From Chaenocephalus aceratus (taxonomy: Eukaryota; Chordata; Actinopteri; Perciformes; Channichthyidae): DNA of 64,000 bases. The position numbers were made by a program, and so were the translations under genes. Location of the stretch: NCBI GenBank assembly GCA_023974075.1, contig JAMFTG010000280.1, forward strand, positions 62,001 to 126,000, given 5' to 3'. Under the pieces are notes generated by a model, which had not been told where the DNA came from, did not search any database, and saw nothing but the letters and a program-made list of their open reading frames with translations. Below are positions 10,992 to 23,690 of this stretch, piece by piece. Numbering within the stretch: the first letter of the stretch is position 1; each line of letters opens with the position of its first letter.

Positions 10992-11760
10992 GCATTTACC
11001 TATAGAAACAAAGTTGTTTCTGTCCTTTAGGTAGGATTCAAACCAATTTAGAGCTGTTTCCGAAAGTCCCACCCAGTTTTCCAGTCGGTCTAGTAATATG
11101 CTGTGGTCAACAGTGTCAAACGCAGCACTGAGATCTAATAATACTAACACTGAAGTTCTGCCACTGTCTGTGTTTAAGTGGATGTCATTAAAGACCTTTA
11201 CACGAGCAGTCTCAGTGCTGTGGTTTGGACGAAAGCCTGACTGGAACACATCGAACAGTTATTTAAATCCAAGAAATTACTCAACTGTTGAAAAACCACT
11301 TTTTCAATGATTTTACCTGGAAATGGCAGGTTTGATATGTGCCCGTAATTGTTCATTACTGAAGCATCTAGATTATTATATTAGCGGTTTAATGACTGCA
11401 GTTTTCAGGGCCTGTGGAAAAATACCTGAGTGAAGATATTTGTTTACTATATGAAGTAGATCTGAGGCCATGCAAGACAAAACATCTTTGAAAAATCCTG
11501 TTGGAATAATATCAAGGCAGCAGGAGGAGGACTTCAGAAGTTGAATAATGTCCTCTAGGTTTTTATCATTAATCTGATGGAACTGTGTCATGGTGTTTGA
11601 CTTGATGTTAAGTGGACACAGAGACAACACATTTGCAGTACCTGATGCAGAGGCACTGACTGCTTGTCTGATTTTCTGAATGTTGTCAGTGAAGAAGGCA
11701 AAATCATTGCACGCCCTGGACTTTAGACTGTATGTGTTTACACAGTGAGGCACAGACATT
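10992..11760 (-). pseudogene. L2-like LINE, RT N-terminal half
   Basis: Minus strand encodes SGFRPNHSTETARVKVFNDI and LVLLDLSAAFDTVDHSILLD (10,989-11,249), a reverse transcriptase with the first catalytic Asp in AFDTVDH. Upstream (11,376-11,759) it encodes the linker ending GIFPQALKTAVIKPL. A frame break lies between about 11,250 and 11,376. Truncated at 11,760 exactly as in copy 1. Confidence 0.85.
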
Positions 11761-11810
11761 TACATTTGGTTTGTGTTTTCATTTTATTTGTTTAATGAAA
11801 TGTTGCTTAA

Positions 11811-12020
11811 AGGTCAGCTATTATTCAATATCCACGTTTTCATGTCTTTCAAACATAAATGTGTCTGCTCCGCATTAAGAGATTCTCTCTCTCTACGTCC
11901 GGACACATCTATTGTATATAACAACATGAAAACGAGATGATCAGTTTTGGGCCACTTAGTGATATCACAACCGTTTGATGGGTTGTGCAAAAAACTAGTC
12001 CATTACCAACCAGATAACCT
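11811..12020. mobile_element. TTAA-flanked MITE (copy 2)
   Basis: Same 210-bp element as 353-562, at the constant offset of 11,458, so it was present before the block was duplicated. Confidence 0.5.
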
Positions 12021-12310
12021 TTAAGTTTTTTAACACAATTTTTATAATGCATATGAGTCCTCTTTGGCGACTCTTCAGTTGGCGGTGGAGTCAGAGATGG
12101 AGTCTGTCGGTGAGGTGAAGTGAGGGGTGAGGTGGGAGGAAGGAGGTGAGGTTAGTGGTAGAAGGAAGTTGGCATGTGAGAAAAGGGGAGGGGAGGGGTG
12201 AGGTAGGAAGAAGGAGATGAGGGAAATGGAGGAAGGAGTTGAGGGAGGAGGGGAGAGAGGAAGGGGTGAGGAAGAGTGACTGTGGTCCATCTTTGAGTCA
12301 CTGTCACAGC

Positions 12311-13819
12311 TCAACACTCCGTTCCTGTTCTTCTCCGTTGCCTCCAGTTCTGTCTCCACCGTCTCCTCTGAGGCGTTGTCTGTAGCCTCAGCTTCCTCCA
12401 TTTTGATCCCTTTTTCACCGCCTTCTTTAGTTTCCTGCTAAGCTTTTTCCGCACAGCGAGGATCCTTTCCTCATTCGCCCTCTTGAGGAACAAGTCATCC
12501 AGGACTTTACGTTCATCCTTTCTCTTCTTCTCTGTTGCCTCCCAGCTCAGGTTCTTCTGAGCCAGGGTTTTCTTCTCCTCCTCTACCTCCTTTAACTTTT
12601 TCTCCATCACCTTGAACTTGGCCTCCCAGCTCTGGTGTATATCAGCCTTTTCTTTGGAGACCTTTTCCTCCTGCTCTGTCCTGTCGTCTTTCAGATCTTG
12701 GACCTCCTTCTCCAAGTCCTTGTTTTTCAGGTCCAGACGCGTCTTTTTGTTCATGGACTGCTCTAGCTGGATCTCCACCTTTGCTAGCTCAGTCTCCGAG
12801 CTCACAGTCTTTTCGTCCAGGACTTTTGGGAACTTGTCCTTCTGCTGTCCCATCTTGTCCTTCAACGCTTGGAATTCTTTCTCCAAGTTGCTGTTGTTTC
12901 TGACCATGAGATTTATCTTCATCGACATCTCTTCCAGCTCAGGCTCCCAGCTCGGGCCTTTGTCAGCCAGTTTCTGGGAGAACTTTTCCTGCTGTTCTTT
13001 TAACTGGACATTCAACTGTTTCACCATCTTCTGCGAGCTCAGGTGCTTTTCAGCCAGTTCTTTGTTCTTTTGCTCCATCTCTTTCAATGTCATCTCCATC
13101 TTTGAGAGCTTTTCCACCAGCTCTCTCTTCTCGTCATCCAACTGACTGACTGGCTTCTTAATCATTTGGACCTCGGACTCTGTGCTCTGTTTTAGAGCCA
13201 GGTCTCCAGTGTCAAACTGCGCTTGGGGCTTTTTGTCTGACCCTGAGTCCTTGTGATTCAGCGCTTCCTCCAGAATGTTCACCTTGTCCATTTCTATGCG
13301 CATCTTGCGGGCAAAAGTTTTCTTCTCGCAATCATATGCCAAGCATAATTCAGCCCAGCCGTATATCTTGCCATTTCTGCACTGGAGCTTCTTCAGGGAT
13401 TCTTCCACGGTATCTTCGTGGTCAGATGGCTTGGGAACTGTGCCTTGTTTTAGAGCCAGATAGACAGTGTCAAACTGCCCTTGGGGCTTTTTGCCAAACC
13501 CTGAGTCCCTGGAACTCAGCCCTTCTTCCAGACCTTTCACCTTGTGGATTATTTTGCGCATCTTGTGGGCAAGAGTCATCTTCTCGGAATCATATGCATT
13601 GCGGAAATCAGCCAAGCCGCATATCTTGCCATTTCTGCACTGGATCCTGTTCAGGCATTCATCCACGGCATGTTCATGGTCATATGGCTTGGGATCACCC
13701 CTGTGTTTTGAATAGTTTCTCTTATCCATTGCACAGTCTGTAGACTTGTGTTGGGGTGAAGATGTGTGTTGTCTGTTGGAGGCTGTAAAGGTTTTCTGAT
13801 CAAACTGAATGTGTCTCAT
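12311..13819 (-). CDS. coiled-coil protein of unknown family, copy 2 (502 aa)
   Basis: Full-length paralogue of 853-2361 with the same start, stop and alternative C-terminal frame (12,075-12,401). By eye I count nine base differences in 1,509, of which six change the protein (Ser/Leu in CGxADF, Leu/Gln in KMVKxLNV, three in the EKT-SSETEL-KVEIQLE segment, and Gly/Glu in EQExKV). Three are silent. Both ORFs stay open, but the high share of replacement changes gives no sign of strong purifying selection since the duplication. Domain layout and uncertainty are as for copy 1. Confidence 0.6.
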   Translation of the reverse strand: MRHIQFDQKTFTASNRQHTSSPQHKSTDCAMDKRNYSKHRGDPKPYDHEHAVDECLNRIQCRNGKICGLADFRNAYDSEKMTLAHKMRKIIHKVKGLEEGLSSRDSGFGKKPQGQFDTVYLALKQGTVPKPSDHEDTVEESLKKLQCRNGKIYGWAELCLAYDCEKKTFARKMRIEMDKVNILEEALNHKDSGSDKKPQAQFDTGDLALKQSTESEVQMIKKPVSQLDDEKRELVEKLSKMEMTLKEMEQKNKELAEKHLSSQKMVKQLNVQLKEQQEKFSQKLADKGPSWEPELEEMSMKINLMVRNNSNLEKEFQALKDKMGQQKDKFPKVLDEKTVSSETELAKVEIQLEQSMNKKTRLDLKNKDLEKEVQDLKDDRTEQEEKVSKEKADIHQSWEAKFKVMEKKLKEVEEEKKTLAQKNLSWEATEKKRKDERKVLDDLFLKRANEERILAVRKKLSRKLKKAVKKGSKWRKLRLQTTPQRRRWRQNWRQRRRTGTEC

Positions 13820-14264
13820 CGGTCTGTTAAGAAGAGTGAATTCTGTTCTGAGAGACTTCTCCTTGCAAACTCTTAGAACCCCACGACCAAAGCCGCTGTG
13901 ATGTCACAGTTTGCTTTTGCTCTTGGTTCCGGAACGTGCTCCGATCTCAAATGTCATTCTCCCAGCATGCTTAGCGGCAGCAAAACAAAAAACGAGCGGG
14001 GGTTCCGCAATTTAAAAAATAACAACAAAATAAATGTTGTGATGCTATTAGACAAAACGTATTAATTGAATGCATCCTTTATGGCTGGCAGGATTTTAGG
14101 ACTTTCATTACTTTCTTTCAGCAAAATAATTGTTTGTGGTTCAAATACTTTACAGTTTACAGAAAAATTATTCATTTTCATTTATTTTCTTTATGTTGTT
14201 TTGAATGAATGGTAACAAGCCGGTTTGATAGCACACATGTCTTTTCTATGCGTGGTTTTATTTT

Positions 14265-15485
14265 TGTACACACATACACACACACACACAAACACATGGC
14301 TTGTATTGTTCATTTCTTAATGTTATTAGCAATATTACTTTTTTGTTTTGCACAATATGATTTTGTTTTTTAAGAGAGGAGAGTGTAAATAATGGACAAC
14401 ACAAACTCTTTTGTATTTTGATCTAAATGGATTACAAAGCTGATATTTTGTGAAAAAGGATAATGAAATATTAAATAATACATATCCAGCTGGGGTTTTT
14501 GAAAAATCATGACATTCATATTTACAACAGAAACTTCTCCTCACTATGGAGAGACCAGCAGCAGCATAGTGATCCAACTGAACAACAGTTAGTTTATATA
14601 TACATTCAATCACGTTTGAATGAAACACCTTTGAATATTTCAACAGCTCATGAAATGAACACATTTTTAGAACACAAAAAACTGGAATTGAACCTCTCTA
14701 GTGAGACCGAAACACAGATCTATACATACCTAGAGGTCTGAGGATTTAAACACTAAATTATTATAATTTTAATATATTTATTATGCAACACCCGCAACCC
14801 GACCCGCATCATCTTTGTTTTACCCAGAACCGAACCCGGAAAAAAGGGTTTGAAAAAATACCACCCACGAATCACTTTTTTTGCGGGTCACCCGTCGGGT
14901 ACCCGACCCGATGCAGGAGTCTGGTCCCCGGTGTGTCGGGGAACTCACGCAGCGTCAGAAAATAAAACCCGCTCTCTTTTCCTCCGTACCCGAATCTCTA
15001 AAAACGGGGCTACAACGGAGCTGATCCAGATTTGCGTCCGATATGACGTAATATCGGAAATGTGGACCCACGGCACTATCAGAAACGTTGCTATCAGAAA
15101 CAATGCCCGACGTAATATGGTCGGTGTTTACATTAGCATCGCTAACACTCAGAGCTAACCTGTACTGGAGAGCATGTGTGTGAAGAAGCAGGAAATAAAA
15201 AGGAACTCACCTTGTGGTATAACCGGCAAGAGAGAAAGCCTTTGAGCTCCAGACTGTTTCAGAGAGAATCCTTGATAATCCATGATATGGCGTTTCATCA
15301 CGGCAGCATTTAGTTTAGACAGTAGCTGCCGGGTCCCGCATGAGCTCAGCCCCCTCCTTTTTATGTTTTGTATAAAAAAAAAATTCAAAGCTTTATACCC
15401 CAAATCAGCTCTTTTGAAACAGGAAGTGAAATAGAGGGATATGAGGCATGGCTAGAATGGATGATCTGTTTGGTATTTTGAGCAA
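14265..15485. repeat. second copy of the non-coding part of the block (A/A' recombinant)
   Basis: A short CA run, one copy of repeat A, and the CCCGACCCG segment follow in the order of copy 1, without the tecpr1 exons or the 450-bp CA tract. The left edge carries the variants of A (TTTTGCACAATATG) and the right edge those of A' (ACACTAAATTATTATAATTT). Confidence 0.85.
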
Positions 15486-16091
15486 AACACTTTATAGGCA
15501 AGGCAAGGCAAGTTTATTTATATATCACTTTTCAACACAAGGCAATTCAAAGTGCTTTACAAAAAATGAAAGACATTAAGAAAATGGCATTTAAAATCAG
15601 TCATTAAAAAGAAAAGCTAATAAAATAAATGAAAAAATACATGGATAGTTGCAGCGGACCTGCAGGTTTCTGGGAGTTTGTTCCAGATATTTGGAGCATA
15701 ATATTATACATGTTTTTTATATATCTGAGACCTATGCCATTGCCTACAAATAGCATGATAGGTGACCTTTAAGTAACCATACAGTATTGACTTTAGGCAA
15801 GGCAAGGCAAGTTTATTATTATTATTAGCACTTTTCAACACAAGGCAATTCAAAGTGCTTTACAAAAAAAGACATTAAGAAAATGGAATTTAAAATCAGT
15901 CATTAAAAAGAAAAGCTAATAAAATAAACATTAAACGAAAAAATACATGGATAAAAGTTAAAGTGCAGTCTAAGATATGAACAGTTCAATTACAAGCAAC
16001 AACAAAAAGAAAAGTCTTCAGCCTGGATTTAAAAGTAGTCAGAGTTGCAGCGGACCTGCAGGTTTCTGGGAGTTTGTTCCAGATGTTTGGC
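15486..16091 (-). mobile_element. L2-like LINE tails, second copy, cut at the satellite
   Basis: Repeats the two stacked LINE 3' tails of 5,544-6,141. The sequence leaves the LINE within CCAGATGTTTGG and enters a satellite, so the duplication or a later rearrangement ended inside the LINE. Confidence 0.75.
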
Positions 16092-17164
16092 TGTTTTTAC
16101 AGATTTATGCTTAATTCTCTCCAAAAGTCATCTGAATGACAGTTTTGGAGAGAATCAAGCATAAATCTGTCAAATGTTAAAAACAGCCTTGTTTCACTGA
16201 AATAGCCTCAAAATCACAAACTGACATTCAGATTACTTATGGAGATAGTTAAGCATAAATGTCATCTGAATGGCAGTTTGTGATTTTGAGGTTATTTCAT
16301 TGAAACAAGGCTGTTTTGGACATTTGACAGATTTATGCTTAATTCTCTCCAAAAGTCATCTGAGTGGCAATTTGTGATTTTGAGGTTATTTCATTGAAAC
16401 AAGGCTGTTTTGGATATTTGACAGATTTATGCTTAATTCTCTCCAAAAGTCATCTGAATGGCAATTTGTGATTTTGAGGTTATTTCATTGAAACAAGGCT
16501 GTTTTGGACATTTTGACAGATTTATGCTTAATTCTCTCCAAAAGTCATCTGAATGACAGTTTTGGAGAGAATCAAGCATAAATCTGTCAAATGTTAAAAA
16601 CAGCCTTGTTTCACTGAAATAGCCTCAAAATCACAAACTGACATTCAGATTACTTATGCAGATAGTTAAGCATAAATGTCATCTGAATGGCAGTTTGTGA
16701 TTTTGAGGTTATTTCATTGAAACAAGGCTGTTTTGGACATTTGACAGATTTATGCTTAATTCTCTCCAAAAGTCATCTGAATGGCAATTTGTGATTTTGA
16801 GGTTATTTCATTGAAACAAGGCTGTTTTTGGATATTTGACAGATTTATGCTTAATTCTCTCCAAAAGTCATCTGAATGGCAATTTGTGATTTTGAGGTTA
16901 TTTCATTGAAACAAGGCTGTTTTGGATATTTGACAGATTTATGCTTAATTCTCTCCAAAAGTCATCTGAATGGCAATTTGTGATTTTGAGGTTATTTCAT
17001 TGAAATAAGGCTGTTTGGATATTTGACAGATTTATGCTTAATTCTCTCCAAAAGTCATCTGAATGGCAATTTGTGATTTTGAGGATATTTCATTGAAACA
17101 AGGCTGTTTTGGACATTTGACAGATTTATGCTTAATTCTCTCCAAAAGTCATCTGAATGACAGT
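16092..17164. repeat. 94-bp satellite with inverted higher-order units
   Basis: AGATTTATGCTTAATTCTC recurs at 16,101, 16,329, 16,423, 16,518, 16,746, 16,841, 16,935, 17,028 and 17,122, a period of 93-95 bp. The two gaps of 228 bp (16,101-16,329 and 16,518-16,746) contain the same unit inverted, so each forms a hairpin (TCCAAAA then TTTTGGA around a 16-bp loop). The higher-order period is about 417 bp. Confidence 0.9.
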
Positions 17165-17165
17165 T

Positions 17166-18275
17166 CACAATGTGCCGCTGCCCGGTGTAATTCAAATCTA
17201 CCGCTGCGCGCAGCACAGACACACCCGGAAATGGAACTGCTGGGAGAAAAACTGACTATCAGAGATGTAACATTATCTTTGATAATATTTCGTCTCCTCA
17301 TTTTTCGTCAACGAAAGTAAAGAGAGATTTTGGCATAGTTTTTATTTAGTAAACTACATTTTCGTCTCGTCACTTTTCGTCAACGATATTGCATGATGAT
17401 TTCGTTACAGTTATTGTTTACTGCCGTCGGTGCCGTCTCGTCATCGTCTCGTTTTCGTCATGGAAAAAAAGGTCGTTGACGAACATATTTCGTCATAGTT
17501 TTAGTCAACGAAATTAACACTAGCCGCAGCGGAGCTGTTTTATGTAGAAGCGAAGCAATTCTTTTATTTTAATCTAAAAAGTGAACTATTCAGTCAGACA
17601 GCAATTTATTGTAAAAGTAAAGCATTTACATTTTCAAGCACTTTATCTCAATTTCAAGCACCATTCCCAAAATTCAAGCACTTTCCCAACCTTGAAAACA
17701 TCACGTCAAATTTCAAGCATTTTCAAGGATTTCAAGCACGCGTACGAACCCTGAGTCTAAAGCCACCACTGCTTGGGAGAAAGAAAATGTGATATTTGGG
17801 CCCATTTTCGCTACAATGACTTTTATCAGAAGGGAAGCAATGTGGCCAAAACACAGCTGGTATAAAACCCCACAAACCTGACCAGATACTCTCTGCAAAG
17901 CTGCATTCTTAATCATTCAACCTGTGTTTCTCATCAAATAAGGACAAGATATAATCTTATTTATTTATATATACTAAAATGACAAATTATTGGTTTTGGC
18001 TAGACTAGTTTGACTGAAATGTTCTATATAATCTGATGACTAAAAAAGATTCAACAGTTTTCATTGTAGACTAAAATAATTAGTTTTCTTTGACTAAAAT
18101 GCTCAGACTTTTAGTCGACTAAAATAAGACTAAAATGCTCAGACTTTTAGTCGACTAAAACTTGACTAAATAAAAACAGGATGAAGGTGACTAAATATGA
18201 CTAAAACTAAAAAGGAAATTTAACACAGGACTAAAACTAAATTAAAAAATAGCTGACGAAATTAACACTAATTGA
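17166..18275. mobile_element. rearranged hAT-like element remnant (TTTCGTTGAC ends)
   Basis: Two end-like segments carry CGAAATTAACACTA (17,505-17,523 and 18,253-18,271) and many GTCGACTAAAA or TCGTCAACGA motifs. The interior matches 46,970-47,059 plus 48,444-49,110, but one part is inverted relative to that copy. A short spliceless peptide (SNVA... NLTRYSLQSCILNHST in the other copy) suggests a BED-finger remnant. No complete ORF. Confidence 0.5.
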
Positions 18276-18743
18276 AATCCCTCTTTTCCAGCCGCTATCA
18301 CCGAGTCTTGTGCAGTTCTTGAGTCTTCCAGCTTTAGTTACTGTTGTTGTGTCTGGAGAACCTTCTTCCTCTCTTCTTTTGAGTTATTCCTTCAGTTGGT
18401 TGACTTCACCAGATAGGAGTCTTACCTCATACTCCAAGTCTTTGACACGTGTAGCTGTGGGGAGACCGTCCAACTCCAATACTCCTCCTGTAAGGGAAAC
18501 TTCTGCAGCAATTAGACCCTCCAGAAAAACGCGATTCTGCGATCGCAGAATTTACCGCATAATCAGCAAAATGACACAGATTTTTAAAAGGCCGCATATT
18601 TATCAAAAGGCCGCATAATCCCCGCATTTTTCCACACAAAGTTGAGAGAAAAAAAAAGTGAACTCCTCTTGACGTGAAGTGATGATGATGTTGACGCGAC
18701 GTCATCAGCTCGCGCATCACAGAAGGATACGCAACACCGTAGA

Positions 18744-18929
18744 GTGAACGTGTGGAGCTCACACGAGAGAGAAAACACCAAGATGAAAAAATCTAATCCA
18801 TCTCATTTACCGACGAACATCTCTGCTAAAGACCGGGCAAAGCAGTACCCCGATGTCTCGCACGAAAGTGGGGGGAAACTATTCTGCACCCCGGGCAACT
18901 GTGTGGAGCATAAGAAAAATCCACGGTGA
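18744..18929 (+). pseudogene. CGGBP1-like/BED zinc-finger fragment
   Basis: The 61-codon ORF reads KDRAKQYPDVSHESGGKLFC then TPGNCVEHK. This matches the zinc-finger start of CGGBP1-like, hAT-derived proteins (GG-x-LFC-x-x-C-x-x-x-x-x-H), here with Cys-Thr-Pro-Gly-Asn-Cys spacing altered. A continuation with FDSFKHSKML-like sequence lies just past the stop in shifted frames. No transposase core follows because a (GT)n/(GA)n tract occupies the middle. Confidence 0.55.
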
Positions 18930-19124
18930 CGACCCACTTTGATTCATTCAAACATTCGAAAATGCTTTCTGCGCTGCGGACAAGAAAGCCAAACAGCTCA
19001 CGTTCACCGAGGCATCGACCTCCAAAACCCTTTCGAGGGCTACGAAACGAGGTGAGACGCCTACAAGATTGATGCTGGTCAGATAACGAACGAGTAAATG
19101 AAAACAGAATTAGGCGGAGAAGTT

Positions 19125-19407
<283 letters not shown>

Positions 19408-19655
19408 TTAAAATAGCCCAATTGCTTTTACAATAAATAAACATTGAATGTGTTTAATTGAATAGTAAAGGGGTTTAACGTTAGTGGCAGGTTGTGTGTG
19501 TGAGAGAATAAATAAATAAGACAGCCCAATATTTATTTTTTCCGCATATTTCGCAACTCCCCGCAATTTCACCGCATAAAATCACATAAAACCCCGCATG
19601 TTTGATCGCATAGTCAAGGATTTTTGCCCGCGTTTTTCTGGAGGGTCTAAGCAAT

Positions 19656-19990
19656 GGAGAGTCAGGACTCAGAGAGACACGAGGAGAGTTGGAGCTTTGA
19701 TGTCAAACAAGGATCTTTAATACAAGCATCGGCCGGAGAAATTCACATCACAAGTCACACAGTCAAAGGTTCTGACTGCACGGGTGGGTTGCCATGTCAT
19801 ATCTGCCGCGCCTCTCTATTGATAGCCCTTTTAACCAGTTCAGAGAGAGTAAACAACATATTTGGAGGGATAGACTAAACAGCTGGGCACCCTGAATCAC
19901 TTGCGTCTGACACTTAATGGCCTCGAAGCCAGTGTTCCCACAGTCGTAAACCATTTCGTGACCGAGAGTTGAACTGGTTTATCAAGATAG

Positions 19991-20021
<31 letters not shown>

Positions 20022-20498
20022 AGAAATACTTAAGTTGTTGGTCAAGACACTTTCCATCTGATGAAGGCAAATGCCTTCCCAGATGTAAAAAAGTAGAAAA
20101 CATTACATTCAGGTCGAACGAATGCCTCCTCATCCGGATGCTGACCGAGCAGCAGTCAAGAGGAGCCGAGCGCTTCCGCGAAGCACACACAATGGCGACG
20201 TCAGAGTTCCCGTTAGCCGGCAAATCTAAATCTCTTTGGTCAAAATGTCCGGTCAAAATAATTTCCCTTTAGCGCAATACCGCTTCAGTTGCGCCACTTA
20301 TGTGACAGACAAGAAGAGTATGTGACAGACAAGAAGAGTCAATTCTAATGTCTAACACGTAATGTGGAGAAAGAGATGTCCTGTATGGGTTGATTGTGCG
20401 TTGATCTGTTGGTAATGCCTCAGGGTTCCGGTGGGCATGTAAACAAATGCATAATGCTGCGCTATACTTTGCGGCCTCACCCGGTTGCATAGTGACAC
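19656..20498. other. intergenic, no supported gene
   Basis: Continues the sequence that the hAT-related element interrupted at 18,513. Left of that element the minus strand reads VKDLEYEVRLLSGEVNQLKE, a coiled-coil scrap followed by a stop, perhaps from a retroelement gag-like ORF. A (TA)n run lies at 19,991-20,021. I see nothing else I can name. Confidence 0.4.
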
Positions 20499-20797
20499 TT
20501 ACGCCCCGTCTACACTACAGGCATCGAAAAATGCTTTCAACGCTTCGCCCATTCATTTGAATGGGGTGACGTAGAAGATTTTGAATCTTCGCCGAACTGC
20601 ATTGTGGGGAGCATGGCATAGCTTTGCAAGCATCACGAGCATCTATCGGCAACAACATTGTTCAACTTTTGAGGCTCGATGCTTGGCATCAGCCAATCAA
20701 ATCCCGTTTATGCAATTCCCGCCAGTACAAGCGCTAGCCAATCAATACGCGTGTATGCTGATACCGCAGGTCTTGACTATTTTCCATATGTCATAAA

Positions 20798-21415
20798 ATG
20801 GAGGATAAATTAATCATTGCCGTGGCAAATGTCCCAGTCCTGTATGACTGTACTCTGTTCACCTACCGGGACCTAAACCGGAGGAACCAGGCATGGCGGG
20901 AGGTGGCAGAGACAGTTGGTGAAACTGGTAGGTTTTCAACTGTTTGGGGAGTTTATATCCAGTTTACTTAGTTTTAACATTGAATGGACAGCTAGTAATG
21001 TAGCATAACATATAAAAAAATAAAATAATATATATATAATAAGTATAAGCATAATATATAACATAACATATAATACATGCACAGCTATCAAGCATAGACA
21101 GTATATGTATGTCCCCCGGCAGACCCTGTCTCCATCCACCCTGGTGGCCAGCCAGCCAGGAGGAGAATGCTGAGGTCCGGGGCAAAACACGGGGGAGGGA
21201 GATGTCCCCGTTCGAACGAAGTCTGCTGTCAGCAATTGCCCAGCAATTGCCCAGCAATTGCCCAGCCAACCCCACCAGTGGTGGAGGAGGACGAGGACTT
21301 GCAGTTTTTTAAGAGCCTCTTGCCCACCATGAGGCTGATGACAAGGGGACAGAGGGCAAGAGTCCGCCTCGGGATACACCAGTTAATTTTTGACGTGGAC
21401 CAGGACAATTTATAA
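20798..21415 (+). pseudogene. Harbinger MADF-BESS DNA-binding protein, internally deleted
   Basis: Exon 1 (20,798-20,927, 130 nt) encodes LIIAVANVPVLYDCTLFTYR and AWREVAETVGE, the first half of a MADF domain, and ends in G/GTAGGT (phase 1). The last exon opens after CCCGGCAG at 21,123 and completes a GAC codon in phase. It encodes EDLQFFKSLLPTMRLM, a BESS motif used for protein-protein contact, and ends FDVDQDNL with a TAA at 21,413-21,415. An AATAAA follows near 21,502. The middle of the domain (the CKKRWKSLRD-type exon seen at 63,867) is missing, so DNA binding is unlikely. QQLPSNCPAIAQ in the last exon comes from a short tandem repeat. The partner role of MADF proteins in Harbinger transposition is known for the family and not shown here. 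Confidence 0.75.
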
Positions 21416-22164
21416 TTTAATAATTTTTCACACATACTGATCCACATTACATTTTTTTACACTCATCACTCATCACACACACTTCACTCACAACATTACC
21501 AAATAAAACATTATTTAAAGTATGTTATGGCTATACTGTGTCTTCACTTGTTCATGTGGTTTGTCAGTTGCAACATACCAGAAGCTTCATGTATGTCGCT
21601 ATATATAAGGTGCTTTCTTCTGTAATTGTTCAGTGAAAACCTATTGAAATTATGAGTGGTTTATCAGTAAAAACAGGGCTGAAAGAAAAGGTTGTTAGTC
21701 ATATCATAATATAATAATATCAATTCAAGAAACATGTTTATTAGGAATGTTTGATTTTAAAATGGCTCATTTGGAATATTTGCTCTTTAAAGGTGACATG
21801 TCATGCTTTTCCGGTTATCACCCGTCCCCTTGTGTTATGAAGGTTTTTATGCATGTGAACGGTGTGCAGAGTCAAAACCCTCAAAGTACACCCTGTAGCG
21901 AGTAAAACTCTGACACAGAGAAGACCTCCCCAAAACACCTCGTTGGTGAAACGTCATCATCCATTTGATTCTTCAGGACGTCATGTTGTAACCGGAACGA
22001 AATGGACCAATCCGTGGAGCCGTTACGTTAAGTCCGCGGAGCCGTTACGTTAAGCCCCCGCTGATTGGTCCAAATTGACCAATCCACGGACTTCCTCACA
22101 CACACACGCAGCTCAGCTGATGTCTCCTCCGGGCTGCTGCTGATAACAGACAGTTGGGATCGCG

Positions 22165-23690
22165 GCGAAATTCTCTCTCAGACCCATCCTCTCTGCAGAC
22201 CCATCCTCTCTCAGACCCATCCTCTCTACAGACCCATCCTCTCTCAGACCCATCCTCTCTCAGACCCATCCTCTCTCAGACCCATCCTCTCTGCAGACCC
22301 ATCCTCTCTCAGACCCATCCTCTCTGCAGACCCATCCTCTCTCAGACCCATCCTCTCTCAGACCCATCCTCTCTCAGACCCATCCTCTCTCAGACCCATC
22401 CTCTCTCTCAGACCATCCTCTCTCAGACCATCCTCTGCAGACCCATCCTCTCTACAGACCCATCCTCTCTGCAGGACCATCCTCTCCTCAGACCCATCCT
22501 CTCTCAGACCCATCCTCTCTCAGACCCATCCTCTCTCAGACCATCCTCTCTGCAGACCCATCCTCTCTCAGACCCATCCTCTCTGCAGACCCATCCTCTC
22601 TCAGGACCCATCCTTCTCTCAGACCCATCTCTCTGCAGACCCATCCTCTCTCAGACCCATCCTCTCTGCAGACCCATCCTCTCTGCAGACCCTATCCTCT
22701 CTCAGACCCATCCTCTCTGCAGACCTATCCTCTTCTCAGACCCATCCTCTCTCAGACCCATCCTCTCTCAGACCCATCCTCTCTCAGACCCCATCCTCTC
22801 GCAGACCCATCCTCTCTCAGACCCATCTCTCTCAGACCATCTTCTCTCAGACCCCATCCTCTCTGCAGACCCATCCTCTCTCAGACCCATCCTCTCTCAG
22901 ACCCATCCTCTCTGCAGACCCATCCTCTCTCAGACCCATCCTCTCTCAGACCCATCCTCTCTGCAGACCCATCCTCTCTCGACCCATCCTCTCTGCAGAC
23001 CCATCCTCTCTCAGACCCATCCTATCTCAGACCATCCTCTCTGCAGACCCATCCTCTCTGCAGGACCCATCCCTCTCTGCAGACCATCCTCTCCGCAGAC
23101 CCATCCTCTCTCAGACCCTCCCTCTCTCAGACCCATCCTCTCTGCAGGACCATCCTCTCTCAGACCCATCCTCTCTCAGACCCATCCTCTCTGCAGGACC
23201 CATCCTCTCTCAGACCCATCCTCTCCGCAGACCCATCCTCTCTGCAGACCCATCCTCTCTCCAGACCCATCCTTTCAGCGACCATCCTCTCTGCAGACCC
23301 ATCCTCTCTCAGACCATCCTCTCTCAGACCCATCCTCTCTGCAGACCCATCCTCTCTCAGACCCATCCTCTCCGCATACCCATCCTCTCTGCAGACCCAT
23401 CCTCTCTCAGACCCATCCTCTCTCAGACCCATCCTCTCTGCAGAACCATCCTCTCTCAGACCCATCCTCTCTCAGACCCATCCTCTCTGCAGACCCATCC
23501 TCTCTGCAGACCCATCCTCTCTCAGACCCATCCTCTCCGCATACCCATCCTCTCTCAGACCCATCCTCTCTCAGACCCATCCTCTCTCAGACCCATCCTC
23601 TCCGCATACCCATCCTCTCTGCAGACCCATCCTCTCTCAGACCCATCCTCTCTCAGACCCATCCTCTCTGCAGACCCATCCTCTCTGCGT
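22165..23690. repeat. 16/17-bp minisatellite, about 90 units
   Basis: Units of CAGACCCATCCTCTCT alternate with GCAGACCCATCCTCTCT; variants include CCGCATACCCATCC. Three units reappear at 23,966-24,010 on the far side of a palindrome. Two overlapping frames stay open for over 540 codons only because the unit has no stop in those frames; they are not genes. Confidence 0.95.
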
